Position numbers and translations under genes: made by a program. From positions 65,716-129,715 of the forward strand of contig MU277718.1 in NCBI GenBank assembly GCA_022385805.1: a stretch of 64,000 bases of DNA, in the 5' to 3' direction. The number at the start of each line of letters is the position of its first letter. Within the stretch, counting starts at the first letter, position 1. Source of the stretch: Pilatotrama ljubarskyi (Eukaryota > Basidiomycota > Agaricomycetes > Polyporales > Polyporaceae). Of this stretch, positions 12,287 through 22,709 are shown one piece after another. The notes beneath the pieces are model-generated. The model did no database searches, was not told the DNA's origin, and was given only the letters and a program-made list of their open reading frames with translations.

Positions 12287-12871
12287 CGCTGTGCAAAGAG
12301 GTCAGTCGAACGTTCGCTGGAATTGGGCTGCAGACGTAGCAGCAGAGACCGAGCCTCGAATCGAAGAGAGCGCTGCAGGTGTCGCAGCGACCATGGCATG
12401 TTCGGGCTGCTTATATTCCCTCGTCGTGCTGCAGACCCTCCGAGGTACGCGTTTCAGGTAGAGACTGTGGTAGTAGTGACTCGCCTGATGGGTTTTGCAG
12501 TCTTGCGAGCTACGGCAGCGGTGTTGCTTTGGGTGTCCGCGGTGGCATTGTGCGTGCTGCGGTAGCTGACACTCCGCTGCAGCCACTGCAGACGATCGGG
12601 CTCGGTGCCAAGCGACCGGAATTCGCTGCCAGGCAGGCCTTCTTAACCCATCTATGACAGCGTCCTCGCTGAGGCATCGCTGCATCGATCCCAGGGGCAG
12701 GGATATCGGCGAGCGGCAAATCATCCTGAAAGATCTCAATCCCAATGTGAGGCGCAGCTATATATACTATTTTTGAAAACAACTCATATAATACCGGTCA
12801 CGCAGTCACGAGTACGGAAGATGATCACAAGCGAAGAGAGAAGCGACGCCGAATTTTTCACCGCAGCACTG
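12287..12871. other. Upstream region of copy B
   Basis: The region holds the copy B promoter, with a TATA-like box at 12411 and GCTGCAGACG or close variants at 12328 and 12428. No gene was recognised. Confidence 0.45.
12409..12416 (-). promoter_or_regulatory. TATA-like box of copy B
   Basis: The minus strand reads GGAATATAAGC about 125 bp before the ATG at 12286. A GCTGCAGACC site lies a few bases further upstream (12428-12437). Confidence 0.4.
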
Positions 12872-13430
12872 TCAGACGGCCAGAAGCTCGGCGAACCACT
12901 GTCTGAGCACGGGGTAACCGTACTTGACGCTAACGGCACCGGCGTACACCCGGAACAGCCTGTGCGATTCCTGCAAGCCGTTCCCACAACCGTAAGCACG
13001 CCATCACAAACCGGCGACACTACGGGCGGACTCACCTCGAGGCTTTCCCTGTTGAAGTTCGGAGGGTAGCCATGGACGCGGTGCGACCACTGGTAGGCCG
13101 CAGCCGTTCTCTCCATGAAGTTGTTGAGGCTGTTTTGCACCATTTCCTGCAGCAAGAAGAACCGTCAATAATCCGGCGCAGTGCTCGCGCGAGAGCGAGC
13201 TGGATGAGACGTACCTGCAACTGCTGCGCTGTCGCGTGTGGCCAACGTTGCCACATGGCGTCCATGTAGGCGGCCTCCGTCATCTGGCGGCCGAGGAGCT
13301 CGAGGCGCTGACAATCGCTGAATGGATTGCTCGGGTCGAGCTCGCGGTTCGGTGGAAGACTGCCAGGATACACGAAAATCTCGAGGAGGGCTTCTCCCGG
13401 GAGCTGGGGTGCGGGAGGAACGAGGGCCAT
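12872..13430 (-). CDS. RNase III-like small protein, copy C
   Basis: Exons 13430-13215, 13146-13036 and 12970-12872 encode about 141 aa. The motifs, in order, are PPAPQLPGEALLEIFVYP, FSDCQRLELLGRQM, AAYMDAMWQRWP, FMERTAAAYQW with GYPPNFNRESLE, and ESHRLFRVYAGAVSVKYGY. The start is the ATG that begins MALVPPAPQL, as in all four copies. The Asp position after LG is Arg and the FEA Glu position is Arg, so catalysis is unlikely. There is no signal peptide and no transmembrane segment, so a cytosolic or nuclear protein is expected. A clear TATA-like box lies 112 bp upstream. Confidence 0.68.
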
Positions 13431-14534
13431 GTCGGTATTGTTTTGCGGTGTGATTGGGTGGTATGGACCGTGGAGGATGGGGGGGCGAGTGGAAAAGGGC
13501 GGTAGGTGCTGCTCTGCTCACGGCCCAAGTCGTCAAGCTTATATACTCGTTCTCCCCAGACATGCTGCAGACGAGGACTACGACTAGCAGAATTGCAGCG
13601 ACGCGGCTCCAGCACTTGGGGCCGTCGTTGCTCGCTTCCTCAGCAGCGAGCACCGATATCACACAGCGTCCGCAGCGCGTCAGTGGAGAGCATGCATGCC
13701 AGTGGTTAGAGCAAATCGTCACACTGGCATATGCTGCGCAGAATCGCTGCGCGGCGTGAAGGAGCAGAATCTGCTGCAACGGCGAACGCGGTTAACGGGA
13801 TGCGGTAGTACTACGAGGAACGCAGCAGAACTGCCAGTGGCAAAGGTTCGTCCATCAGATGGTCCCGACCAGCGCGAACAACACCCACTCACTGCGCGCC
13901 GCAGATCTGACGAATGACATTGCTTGTATCACCGTGTAGAGAAAGGTGTCGAACACTCTCAGGGTTCAGCGACTGCTTCGTCTTAGGTGGATCATATCGC
14001 CGATTACCTCTCACGAACGCCACAGACAGCCGTAGCAGTACAGAGCTGACAGCTATATGGTCGCCACACTCCAGGTTGGACTCCTCTGCGCAGCCAAGTC
14101 ATCGGCATCCACCACAAGCCCATCCAAGTAGAGCAGGGGGCTACGGCAGCTTCTCGTATAATCCCAGTCGGGATGAGCTGCGCTTCCACTCGGTCCGCGA
14201 GCAAGGGCGCGTAGATCAGCTGGAAATACCAGCTGGATAGATGTAGACATCAATGTTCATGGAGCCGCTCTGATATTGCAGGGCAAAGCAAACTATCGTA
14301 TCTTGTCCAGGCCCGCTCGGCGAGCTACCTGCCCGGGAAGGTACTCCGACCACGGCGAGTTGGGTGAGCACTCAGGTATCGCACTCAAGGCGATCTGATC
14401 TCTCGATTGCACAGACAGGTAGCAAGCAATCACAGGCACCGCGAAAGCCCACACATCCTACAACTACATCTCTTGTAACAGCAATTGGACACGAGCTACC
14501 CGCCACCCGCCACCCGCCGGCCACCTCCCTCCGA
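13431..14534. other. Upstream region of copy C, 3' side of copy D
   Basis: The 1.1 kb contains the copy C promoter (TATA-like at 13539, GCTGCAGACG at 13564-13573). The rest holds no recognisable gene, and no remnant of a fifth copy was seen. Confidence 0.45.
13539..13547 (-). promoter_or_regulatory. TATA box of copy C
   Basis: The minus strand reads GAGTATATAAGC, the best TATA box in the array, 112 bp before the ATG. GCTGCAGACG lies about 20 bp upstream of it (13564-13573). Confidence 0.5.
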
Positions 14535-15107
14535 TCACTGGAGGATAGCCACGAGCTTGGCCATCCAGGCCCTCAGCTCGGGATACCCGTACTCGACGAT
14601 GACCGCGCCGGCATACGTGTGGAACAGCCGCAGCGCCTCCTGGAACTTCCCGTCAGCATACTTGGTGTTCCCGACGAGTACCGCAGCCCAAGCCTGTCGC
14701 TCACCTCGACGCTCTGCCTATCTACGTTCGGCGGGTACCCGCCGACCTGGTTCGTCCAGTGGTACGTCTCCGCGACCCGCTTCGCGAACCCGCCGAACGT
14801 ATCGCTCACTTTGCCCTACATTTCGAACGCACGCGGCCCCGTCAGCGTCCCGGCCACTCCCGCCACGCTCAAATCACAATACCACAACCCGGAGACGCAC
14901 CTCGAGCTCGGCGGCGCTCAGCCGGCGGTTCCTCGCCCCGAGGAGGTCCATGTAGGCCATCTCGGCCGTCTTCTCGCCCAAGAACTCGAGCCGGCGCGCG
15001 TCGCTGAACTTGTTGCTGGGATCGAGCGGGCGCGCCGGGTCGGGGTAGACGAACACCTCGAGCATCGCTTCGCCGGGGAGCTGCGGTGCGAGCGGGAAGA
15101 TCGCCAT
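14535..15107 (-). CDS. RNase III-like small protein, copy D
   Basis: Exons 15107-14901, 14815-14705 and 14639-14535 encode about 140 aa. It has PLAPQLPGEAMLEVFVYP, FSDARRLEFLGEKT (the closest of the four to the RNase III signature RLEFLGD), AYMDLLGARN, GYPPNVDRQSVE and EALRLFHTYAGAVIVEYGY. The Asp after LG is Glu here, which is the mildest change in the set, but the Glu of the closing FEA motif is His. It is the first, most upstream copy of the minus-strand array. The function is unknown; the evidence is motif order and conserved exon structure. Confidence 0.68.
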
Positions 15108-16072
15108 TGGTAGGGTGCTTGGGAAGGATGAGGGTGATAGGGAGGGCGTGAAAGGTGAAGGTGAGAGATGAGGATTGTTGTGTTGAAAGAGAGCTGCGGG
15201 GATGGATGGCTGGTGGGCTGGAGGGCGGGTGCCAGTGGGCTGCGAGCTTTCCGACCTCGGGGAACACGCAGGTTATATCTCAACGCCACACCCACCTCCA
15301 GCCGATGCACGTCCTCAGGCTGCAGTCCACTTAGCAGTAGTACCAGTGCTGCAGACGCTGCAGGCCCCCTTCCCCGGGGGCGCAGCTCGAGCTCGAGCTC
15401 GAATTTCGAGTGACAGTACTAGGCACATGAGTGCACGAGGTGAATCGATCCTCCGCAACGTACGCACCTCTGATACTACTACTGCACTGCAATGCGAGTT
15501 GCGGCACCGTTACCGTAATAGGTTGAGGATCGGTCCTCGAAGCCTGAAGCTGCTACGGTCGCAAGTTGTCGATCCGCAGGTGCAGCAGCACCTCGGGGCT
15601 GCGCTGCAGCGGTCCCGTCCGGATCTGCCGCAGTCTCACAGGTCTCCAGTTGTGGTATGCAGCAGCCCCGGCTGCATGAGGTGAAGAGAGGGGGATGACA
15701 GCACGCTTGACGATCTACCGCAGTGGTTCGTGTGGATTACCGGAGTCCGCCGCAGCCCCGGGCTTGTACGGGCTTGTATAGTAGTAGTAGGTCGCGCGAG
15801 CTCGTAGACCGAGAAAGCAAGAGAATAAATTAAGCAAACATAACTCGTACGCTGTGTCTATCCAACTTTGGCACATGTACATGGATTAGACGCGACCGAG
15901 CCGCCGCCGTCAGGCGTCTTGCCCGACTAGTGGCTCGGGGTGTTCGAAGTAGGTATACAGGAGTTTCAGGTGCGCGTCCGTGCGTGGAGGGTCATTTTGT
16001 AGTAGGGCGCGGTCGCTAGCAATACATCATTGTTTTCCAATCGCTCCGGTGACATCCGGGGGCGCGGGTCGC
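15108..16072. other. Upstream region of copy D
   Basis: The region is dense in CTGCAG-centred words (GCTGCAGACG at 15348-15357 and several more to 15610), and has a short CGAGCT tandem repeat near 15385. A further open stretch on the minus strand near 15,990-15,910 (ending PEPLVGQDA) could be an alternative last exon of the mannosyltransferase but lies after its predicted stop. Confidence 0.45.
15272..15279 (-). promoter_or_regulatory. TATA-like box of copy D
   Basis: The minus strand reads GAGATATAACC about 166 bp before the ATG at 15107. It is weaker than the box of copy C. Confidence 0.35.
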
Positions 16073-18383
16073 TCAGTGTATGCGGTCCCACTGTCTCATG
16101 CACGAGTACCCGTCGTAATCTACCGCCCTCCATCAGTACCCCATACCTCCCTGCTCAAACAGATGACTCACCGAAACTCCGCTGCGGATCACACGCACAC
16201 TTGCCGCGCGCCCACGCGCCCTCGCCGCGGGGACAGTGCGTGTACGGATTGTGCTCGTACCCGATCTCGTCGAAGAAGTGGATCTGGTCTTTGCTCTGGA
16301 AGAGCGAGACGGCGATGCTGTGCACCGGCGCGTCGCCCCAGCGCTATGGACGTCGTCACGTTAGCTTCTTCTCCTGGATAGCAAGGGGGCGCGGGGAAGG
16401 CTGGAGTGGGAGGAGAGGGCGAGGGGACAGGCGACGCACCTCGTAGTAGAACCCGCCCGAGCGGTCGAGGTGCTCGAAGAACTTGGTGTACGCCTCTCCG
16501 CGCCAGAAGTCCATATTCGCGATCTCGAAATTGCTCCAGACTGCCCGTCGCGTCCCATCAGCATCGATGCGTAGACGCAAGACAACGGATGCAAGGGGAA
16601 TGGGACGCACAATGGCAGAGGTTGTACGAGTGGCCGCCGTCGTCGGACATGTAGCCCATCGCGTTGTCGCGCGCGACGTACTGCGGGTTCTCGTTTACGA
16701 ACTCTGCAGCGCGCGGTGCAGATAGTCAGTTCGTTCACCATCTCAAAGGGGAGGGGAAGGCCGGACGGACCTTTGACGGTGTCCCACAACGTCGGGATCG
16801 TCGCGTGGAACTCGTACATAGTGATCGTGAATCCTATCAACCACGCAAACCCGGTCAGCCCATGTCCCCTCTCTCTCGCCCTCGCGTATAGGAGGGAAAA
16901 GCGAGGACGCACCATAAGTCTTGTTGTGGTCCTCCATGTACAAGAAAGGGTCAAAATCGACGTCGCAGTGGAAGTGCACGTCCGGCTCGACGCGCCAGTA
17001 CCACTTGTACTTTTCCAGCAGCGGATGCCTGTAGAAGAACTGTTCGCCCCCCACAATACATATTCATCAGCGTCACTCGGCTTAATGAAGTAAGGAGAAA
17101 GACGCACCCCCGAGTTGAACCTGCACATGTTCCTGTACGACACGCTGCCGCCGTAGATGATGTTGTCCTGCACCATCTTCTCGCGCCCCGCGCGCGCGCG
17201 CTCCTCGTCGACCCAGTCCGGCTGGTACCAGTGCTCGCGCGGGATCTGGCCGAACGTGACCTCGCCGTTGATCACGTTGCTGAGGCGTCTGTTTCGGGAG
17301 GAGAGAAAAGCGGTGAGCCGAGGCGGTCGCAAGAGCGATGAGCGAAGGCGGTGCAGGGAACGAAGAGGAGCCGACGCCACATCTCGCGTCGCGTCGATCT
17401 CGCACAGTGGGCCGCGCGCGTGCCATTCTCAGGTGGGGACCTACCACATCGCTTGCGCGTCTGACTTCACGCCGTCTACCTGACCAGGCTCTCATCGACG
17501 AGGCCTTGCCTCGCACCCGTCCGCCGGAACGCGCGCGCTCGAGGACGGGCCAAGGCCACCGCGTACCCAGCACTTGGCAAGGCCGCATGAGACCGCGCAG
17601 GCGTCCGCGAGTGTAGCGCGTCCACCAACCCAAGTCGCCGCCAAGAAACGCCGCGTGCGGCCATATACACTGAGGCCGCGAAGGCCAAGACACCGCGCGG
17701 CAGCACGAAGGCCTGCAGAAAACGAAGTCGCGGAGACACTTGGCCGTGGCAGGGGGACGCGCGCGGAGGGGGATGACCGAGCGCGGGAGCACTCGAGGGG
17801 GTACGCAGCGTTCAGGAGTGCCCAACGGGGAGAGGAATGGGGGAGGGGAAGAGAAACAAGAGCGAAAGCGAGCGCACTCACGTCTTGAACTCGTCCGAGA
17901 ACGGCTCCTCGTTGAGGAACGTCCACGGGTATCCGAACTTCCTGTTGAACCTATCCTCGAGCCGCCGCACGCTCTTCACCGCGTCGTTCACGTCGCTGTT
18001 CCGCGCGAGCATGAGGATGGTCGCGTTCGCGCGGGGCGACAGCAGCGTGTCCGGGTGCGCGGGCTGCGCCTGTCCATCTGGAGAGGAGTAGTACTCTGCG
18101 GGGACGGCGTCGACGGAGGGCGAGCCCCAGGAGAGCTGCGAGGCGATGGACTTGAGGGAGGTGGCGCGGCCGTAGTCTTCGTGTGTGAAGCTGAGGATAG
18201 AGTGCAGGCCGACCTATGTCGATTCGCGAGCGTGGTCGGGGCCGGAATAGGAGTGAGAGGGCAGAGGATGTCAGCGGGGGTCCGCGAGCAGTGGCAGGTG
18301 GACACGGCGGACGGTGTGAGACTCACGACTATCACGATCACGAGAAGCACGTATCGGGCGGGCGTGGTGAGCTTGAGGACCAT
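16073..18383 (-). CDS. GT15 alpha-1,2-mannosyltransferase (KRE2/MNT1 family), copy 1
   Basis: This is a type II Golgi enzyme that adds alpha-1,2-mannose to N- and O-glycans using GDP-mannose. Exon 1 (18383-18327) starts MVLKLTTPARYVLLVIVIV, a signal anchor. Exon 2 (18213-17882) carries ANATILMLARNSDVNDA and RFNRKFGYPWTFLNEEPF. A 593 bp intron (17881-17289) follows. Later exons give [78 protein letters not shown] and [23 protein letters not shown]. The YWRVEP motif, the nucleophile Glu in the NFEI/[8 protein letters not shown] region and the Cys residues are those of the family. The predicted end is ...YDGYSCMRQWDRIH with the stop at 16073, matching the second copy at 43.2-45.2 kb. The gene appears intact. 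Confidence 0.85.
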
Positions 18384-19257
18384 AGCCGCTCACGCAGGTC
18401 GTGTGTCCGTCGTCGTCTGTGTGGGCGACGTTGAGAGAGAGGGCAAGGGGGCAGTGGTGGTCGTGAGGAAAGGGGGAGTTGTCAAAGATATGTGGCAGGA
18501 CGGGCGGGCGGTGCGCAGCCAGCCTCGGGAGGGAGAAGGCATTTCGCAATGGCTGACGATCAGTTCGACTGCGGCGATTGAGACAGCCTCAGTCTTCCGC
18601 GCTCCACTCGGCAAGCCAATATCTCAGTAGGTACCCCGTTTCTACAGGCATGCGTGCGTGCCAGGCCTAGGATCTCTCTGCACTTGCTCGTTTCGAATTC
18701 GCTGCATTCAGCACTGCGCCTTGCACTCGCCTCCGGAATGCTGCTGATCGTCATCATGCACTCGGAATCTCAGACGCGCTCAGGCACACCAATCCCCAAG
18801 ATATGACAGAGAGAACGTTCGGTCCAACTCGATCGCTCGCGCGTCATCGCACACTCACACCCAGATCCCCTCCAGATCCCCGCCGGATGCTGTCTTGTCT
18901 CGATCGTGCTCTGTGTTCTGGAAGCCCAGCGCCCGCTGTACGGATGTCCACAGACATGGGTGAGATCGACCGCTGCCACCACCAGCATTTGGCTCGTCGA
19001 TCGGAGCCGACCATTCAGACAGGACAGGAATAGGACACGACATCACCCCGCGATGCTCTTCCGTCGACAGGACCGATATGGAGAAGACGTTGCTTGTTGT
19101 GGCAGGTGTCGGCGAATACTGACGTCGACGAGGAGGACCTGTTCGCCTCGGCAACCTGCATAAGAAGAACCAGGCGATGGCGGAGACCGACAGCTTTACC
19201 CTCCTCTTCTCTCCACTGGCAAACCTCCGCATACAGTTCTGCAAAGCAACTTCACCC
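18384..19257. other. Divergent promoter region, GT15 copy 1 and HVA1-like gene
   Basis: It is shared between a minus-strand and a plus-strand gene. No further gene or repeat was recognised. Confidence 0.45.
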
Positions 19258-19678
19258 ATGGCCGACAAGCTTCATGAAGGGCAAGACGTCTCGTAAGCCA
19301 CCCGCACTGCAGTTCGATCTCACTGCCTTGTTCACGAACCGTGATCGCAGTTGGCGCTGGGGAGGAGGCAACGGCACAGGCAAGATTGCCGAGATCGTCG
19401 AGGAGGGCACCGCGGAGGTCACCAGCAACAAGGCCAGCTACCGCAATCAAATAAGGTGCCCAAGTTTCGCCCTGCTGACGTTCAAGGAGCAGGGACATAC
19501 TGTGCACCGCAAGGCCAGAGACGGCGATCCGGCCGTCAAGATCACGCGCAAGGGCGTACGTCGGCTTCCTCAGTGTCTCGCCCAACCGTGCTCACCGACC
19601 TGCGGGGTGTAGAATGACGTCGTCAAGCTTGCCCATGAGCTCAACGAAGTGAAGGACGCAGAGACAGAGGCAAAGTAG
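19258..19678 (+). CDS. HVA1/DUF2945 TUDOR-like small protein
   Basis: Four exons are proposed: 19258-19292, 19351-19432, 19493-19555 and 19613-19678; 81 aa. The product begins MADKLHEGQDVSWRWGGGNG, continues GKIAEIVEEGTAEVTS, GHTVHRKARDGDPAVKI and ends VVKLAHELNEVKDAETEAK. This is the complete pattern of the hypervirulence-associated protein / DUF2945 family, a single small TUDOR-like barrel found in fungi and bacteria. Its role is not established. The second intron (19433-19492, 60 bp) would begin with GC instead of GT. If it is retained, 20 residues are inserted between VTSNK and GHTVH, where the family normally has no insertion. The other introns have normal GT-AG ends. Confidence 0.72.
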
Positions 19679-20540
19679 CGCACGGACGGACAACCGAATC
19701 CTGAGGCAACAAGATACGTATCATATGATCTTGCACGTACATGTAAAAACCGCGACGCACCGCCTGTGGGTCCGGAGCGTCAGATGAGGCAGATGGCAGG
19801 ATCCTCAGCGCTCAGCTTTGATTCGAACACCAACAGACATGGAAGCACCGGTCGCAGAACGGGCATGACGGATTGTCTCCAGCGACACCGGGTTTGAGTG
19901 GTTCAAAATGTGTCGGACGATGGTGACCGTGTAATTTCTCCCGCCAGGTCGAAGACAATCGCTCTCCACACCCGACGGATGCTCACGACGGCGTACCACG
20001 AGCTGAGCCGCCTCTCGGGCTCTGATCAGCTAGAAGGATGGGGCCGTGCGTTTTGCTGAATCTTAGCCGGGTTTCGAAGTCGAGGCAAGGACCTCCGTTG
20101 GACGCTCCTCTCATGAGTGGAAAACGATCGTTCGACGCAGTCGCAGAAGTAGGAAGTGAGTCACAACGTAGGATATCACTTGGACATATCAAATGGAACA
20201 CAAATTGAGGACACATCGTTGCAAGAAGTCACCTGCGGGTATCACTCTGAAGTCGGGTCTGTCCGCTACATGCAAGCATCGATCTCAACGCGTAAAGACG
20301 AGAGGACAAGAAGGGAAGCTCACTGTGATCGCGAAGTCCTCCCAGAAACCGATCCGGTGAACCCAGTCGCAATCCCACCGGTATTCCTGAGTGTGTGCGG
20401 GTTGCCCCGAAAGCACGGCCTGATCCGGAATGCAACTATTACTTGACGTTAGTGAAGTATCTATGCAGAATACTGTACATTGTCTAAGGCGGTGGTCAGC
20501 GGTAGAGCCGCGACCCTATGCTACGTAGCGTACTCCCGAG
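19679..20540. other. Intergenic, 3' ends of HVA1-like and F-box genes
   Basis: This is the space between convergent genes. No gene, RNA gene or repeat was recognised. Confidence 0.45.
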
Positions 20541-22241
20541 TCAAGCCCTCTCATACGAGAAGCGGCCTACGAGCGGCCGTAGACTCTCAGAATATTCCCG
20601 TTGTCTCTCCTCGAACTGTTCCTCTGACCGCGCACGGAAGACAATTGAAAACGAGAGCTCCTCAAGAGCGACTGGCCTGCCCAATGCTTCCATCCTCGCT
20701 TTGAGGCACCGGGCCGCATGGGGGAGAACGAGGACGTGGCGCCCGTCGAAGCCTTCGATCCGTACACTCCGCAACTCCGGGCAAACCAGGCGATCCTGAT
20801 CCCGCGTCCCATCAGGGGCGACTTCTGGATTGAGGCCCCGGAAGACCTTGTATGCGTGGTCTTCCATCCCGGAGCCGAAGACGCTCAGACTCTTGAGCTT
20901 CGGAAAGTGGGCGAAGACGACGCGCCAGTTGACGTGGCCCACCTTGTCAGCCTCCATCTTGATGCGCAGCTCCTCGAGTGGCGAGTCGCGACATATGCCC
21001 ACGAAGTCGTCAAGAACGATAGATTCGACGTCGGGCAGCCCATCGGGGTTTGCTAGCGTGACGGTGAGGCCGCCGGGTTGGGTACCACCGTCGAGGCCCG
21101 ACGCACTTTGAGCGGCAACGAGAACACGCTGATCATCGAAGGCCCTAACTGTCGCCGTTTTGAGATGCGGGAGGAGGGACAGGCCGCTCCGGTCGTCCGG
21201 CATCACGGCCTGGAGGCCCAAAGTGAGTTCTTCTTGGGGAACGTCCGAGTTCACCGGTATCTCGATTGAGACGTGCGTGGCTGGTGGAATGGCGAGGACG
21301 GAGAGGAAGTGTTTGATGATACCAGCCTCGGTGGCCATGTGCAGGCACCTCAGCTTCGAGACCGCAATGCGAGCGAAGTTCGTGTACTGCTGAGGAGTGT
21401 CATGGTCGCGACAGAGGACGTCGCGGATCGTGAGCTCTTCGACGTCAACGCACTCTCGGAGGATCTGGGTGAACGAGTCCAGTTTGAGCTCGGGTATGAG
21501 CCCAAGCCACCCAACTAGGTGAAGCACCTTGAGCTGCCGAAAGAGCGTGGACGGTGGAGTGTACAAGCCGCTGACGGAGAGGTGACGGAGCCTGGGGAAG
21601 CGCTCGAGGGGCAGATCTACAACCTCTTCGCTCGGGTCAAATATTGTTTTACCGATGCTGACGGAAAGCGTCTCGAGCACAGGCATCCGGTTCTGCAGAA
21701 GTGCGACCAATCGAGGGGAATCCGGTCGACCCACCGCGAAGATCCAAAGATGTTGAACGCGGTGAGCGTGGGGAAAGAGGAGCTCGATTACCTCGGGGAC
21801 GGCTCGAGGGTTTCCCACCATGACGGCGATGGGCGAGTCTCTGGAGCGTACGAGCGCAGTGCGGAAGTAGTTCAAACAATCCCCGCCGTAGAGAATGCGC
21901 CACATCTTGGATGTTGTTGACGCTACGACAAACCAGTGGCGGCAGACATGCAGCAGAGTAAGCCAACGAAGGTGATCCGGTCCCGCGTAAGCGATCTGGA
22001 CCCAGATCATTATCTCGACCAGTATCTCGTTTGGGAGCCTGTTGATGGAGGCGCAAGCGTTGATGAGAGCGTTGGTGCTCAGAGTCTCCAGTTCAAGCCT
22101 CCTTTTTCTCTCGAGAAGCCGAGAATGGAGTTCTTTGGCGGGCGCCGTGGGCGAGAATGCGGTGTCTGGCACTGGGGGTAATCCGTAGTAAGGTCCTTGC
22201 AGGCCGACACCCCGCAAGACATCTTCTCGACTGCTCTCCAT
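20541..22241 (-). CDS. F-box protein, intact
   Basis: A single long open frame of about 566 aa. The ATG at 22241 gives MESSREDVLRG. A GPYYGLPPV motif near residue 20 is shared by all the F-box genes in this window. The F-box follows at about residues 60-110: INRLPNEILVEIMIWVQ then LLHVCRHWFVVASTTSKMWRIL. The rest is a leucine-rich, irregular LRR-like fold (LERFPRLRHLSVSGL, LKVLHLVGW, LPHLKTATV, LEELRIKME, FPKLKSLSVFGSG) of the kind that presents substrates. F-box proteins recruit targets to SCF ubiquitin ligases through Skp1. Agaricomycetes have large, fast-evolving sets of these genes; no target can be inferred. A short upstream coding exon is possible because related genes here have one. 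Confidence 0.82.
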   Translation of the reverse strand: MESSREDVLRGVGLQGPYYGLPPVPDTAFSPTAPAKELHSRLLERKRRLELETLSTNALINACASINRLPNEILVEIMIWVQIAYAGPDHLRWLTLLHVCRHWFVVASTTSKMWRILYGGDCLNYFRTALVRSRDSPIAVMVGNPRAVPEVIELLFPHAHRVQHLWIFAVGRPDSPRLVALLQNRMPVLETLSVSIGKTIFDPSEEVVDLPLERFPRLRHLSVSGLYTPPSTLFRQLKVLHLVGWLGLIPELKLDSFTQILRECVDVEELTIRDVLCRDHDTPQQYTNFARIAVSKLRCLHMATEAGIIKHFLSVLAIPPATHVSIEIPVNSDVPQEELTLGLQAVMPDDRSGLSLLPHLKTATVRAFDDQRVLVAAQSASGLDGGTQPGGLTVTLANPDGLPDVESIVLDDFVGICRDSPLEELRIKMEADKVGHVNWRVVFAHFPKLKSLSVFGSGMEDHAYKVFRGLNPEVAPDGTRDQDRLVCPELRSVRIEGFDGRHVLVLPHAARCLKARMEALGRPVALEELSFSIVFRARSEEQFEERQREYSESLRPLVGRFSYERA

Positions 22242-22709
22242 CCTCACATCTTTCCGTGTCAGTAAGCCCCATATAGTCTCAGGGTTTCATCGACGCACCG
22301 AATGCGCGAGATGTGCTTGAGAGTGTCTCGGCTGAAGATGAGCTGATGACGCGTTCACCGTTCGACTGAGCTCCGAATCTGCGGCTAGAGACGCAGAGCA
22401 TGAGAACTCGTATTAGTATAGACCAGCTCATATCTCCACATACTGTAAGCAGCAGAGGATGACGACCAGACAAAGAGTAGGGAGATGAGTGCTGGTTCTG
22501 ACGAGAGTGCTTCAGAGTCGAGAAAGGCGACGAGACAACACCGTCACGTCGTGTAGCAGGGCCGAGGGCACGTGACCGCGCTAGGACGCGCGTAACAGCA
22601 GGTCCGCCTGGCCAATTCTTGCTGACTTGCCACAGGCTCAGTGTCTGTCCTGACCAAATAAGATGAACGACAGTATAGTAATGCCACGATTTCCCGGATT
22701 CAGTACAGA
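22242..22709. other. Intergenic, F-box promoter
   Basis: This is the upstream region of the F-box gene and the 3' side of the membrane protein gene. Nothing else was recognised. Confidence 0.45.

Noticed and set aside
15905..15992. Possible extra last exon of GT15 copy 1 (ending PEPLVGQDA).
   Set aside because: The upstream exon already reaches a stop at the same relative place as in copy 2, so this is probably 3' untranslated sequence.
17476..17926. Long GC-rich open frames on both strands inside the GT15 intron.
   Set aside because: They are stop-poor because of GC content, have no motif, and lie between two exons clearly joined by splicing.
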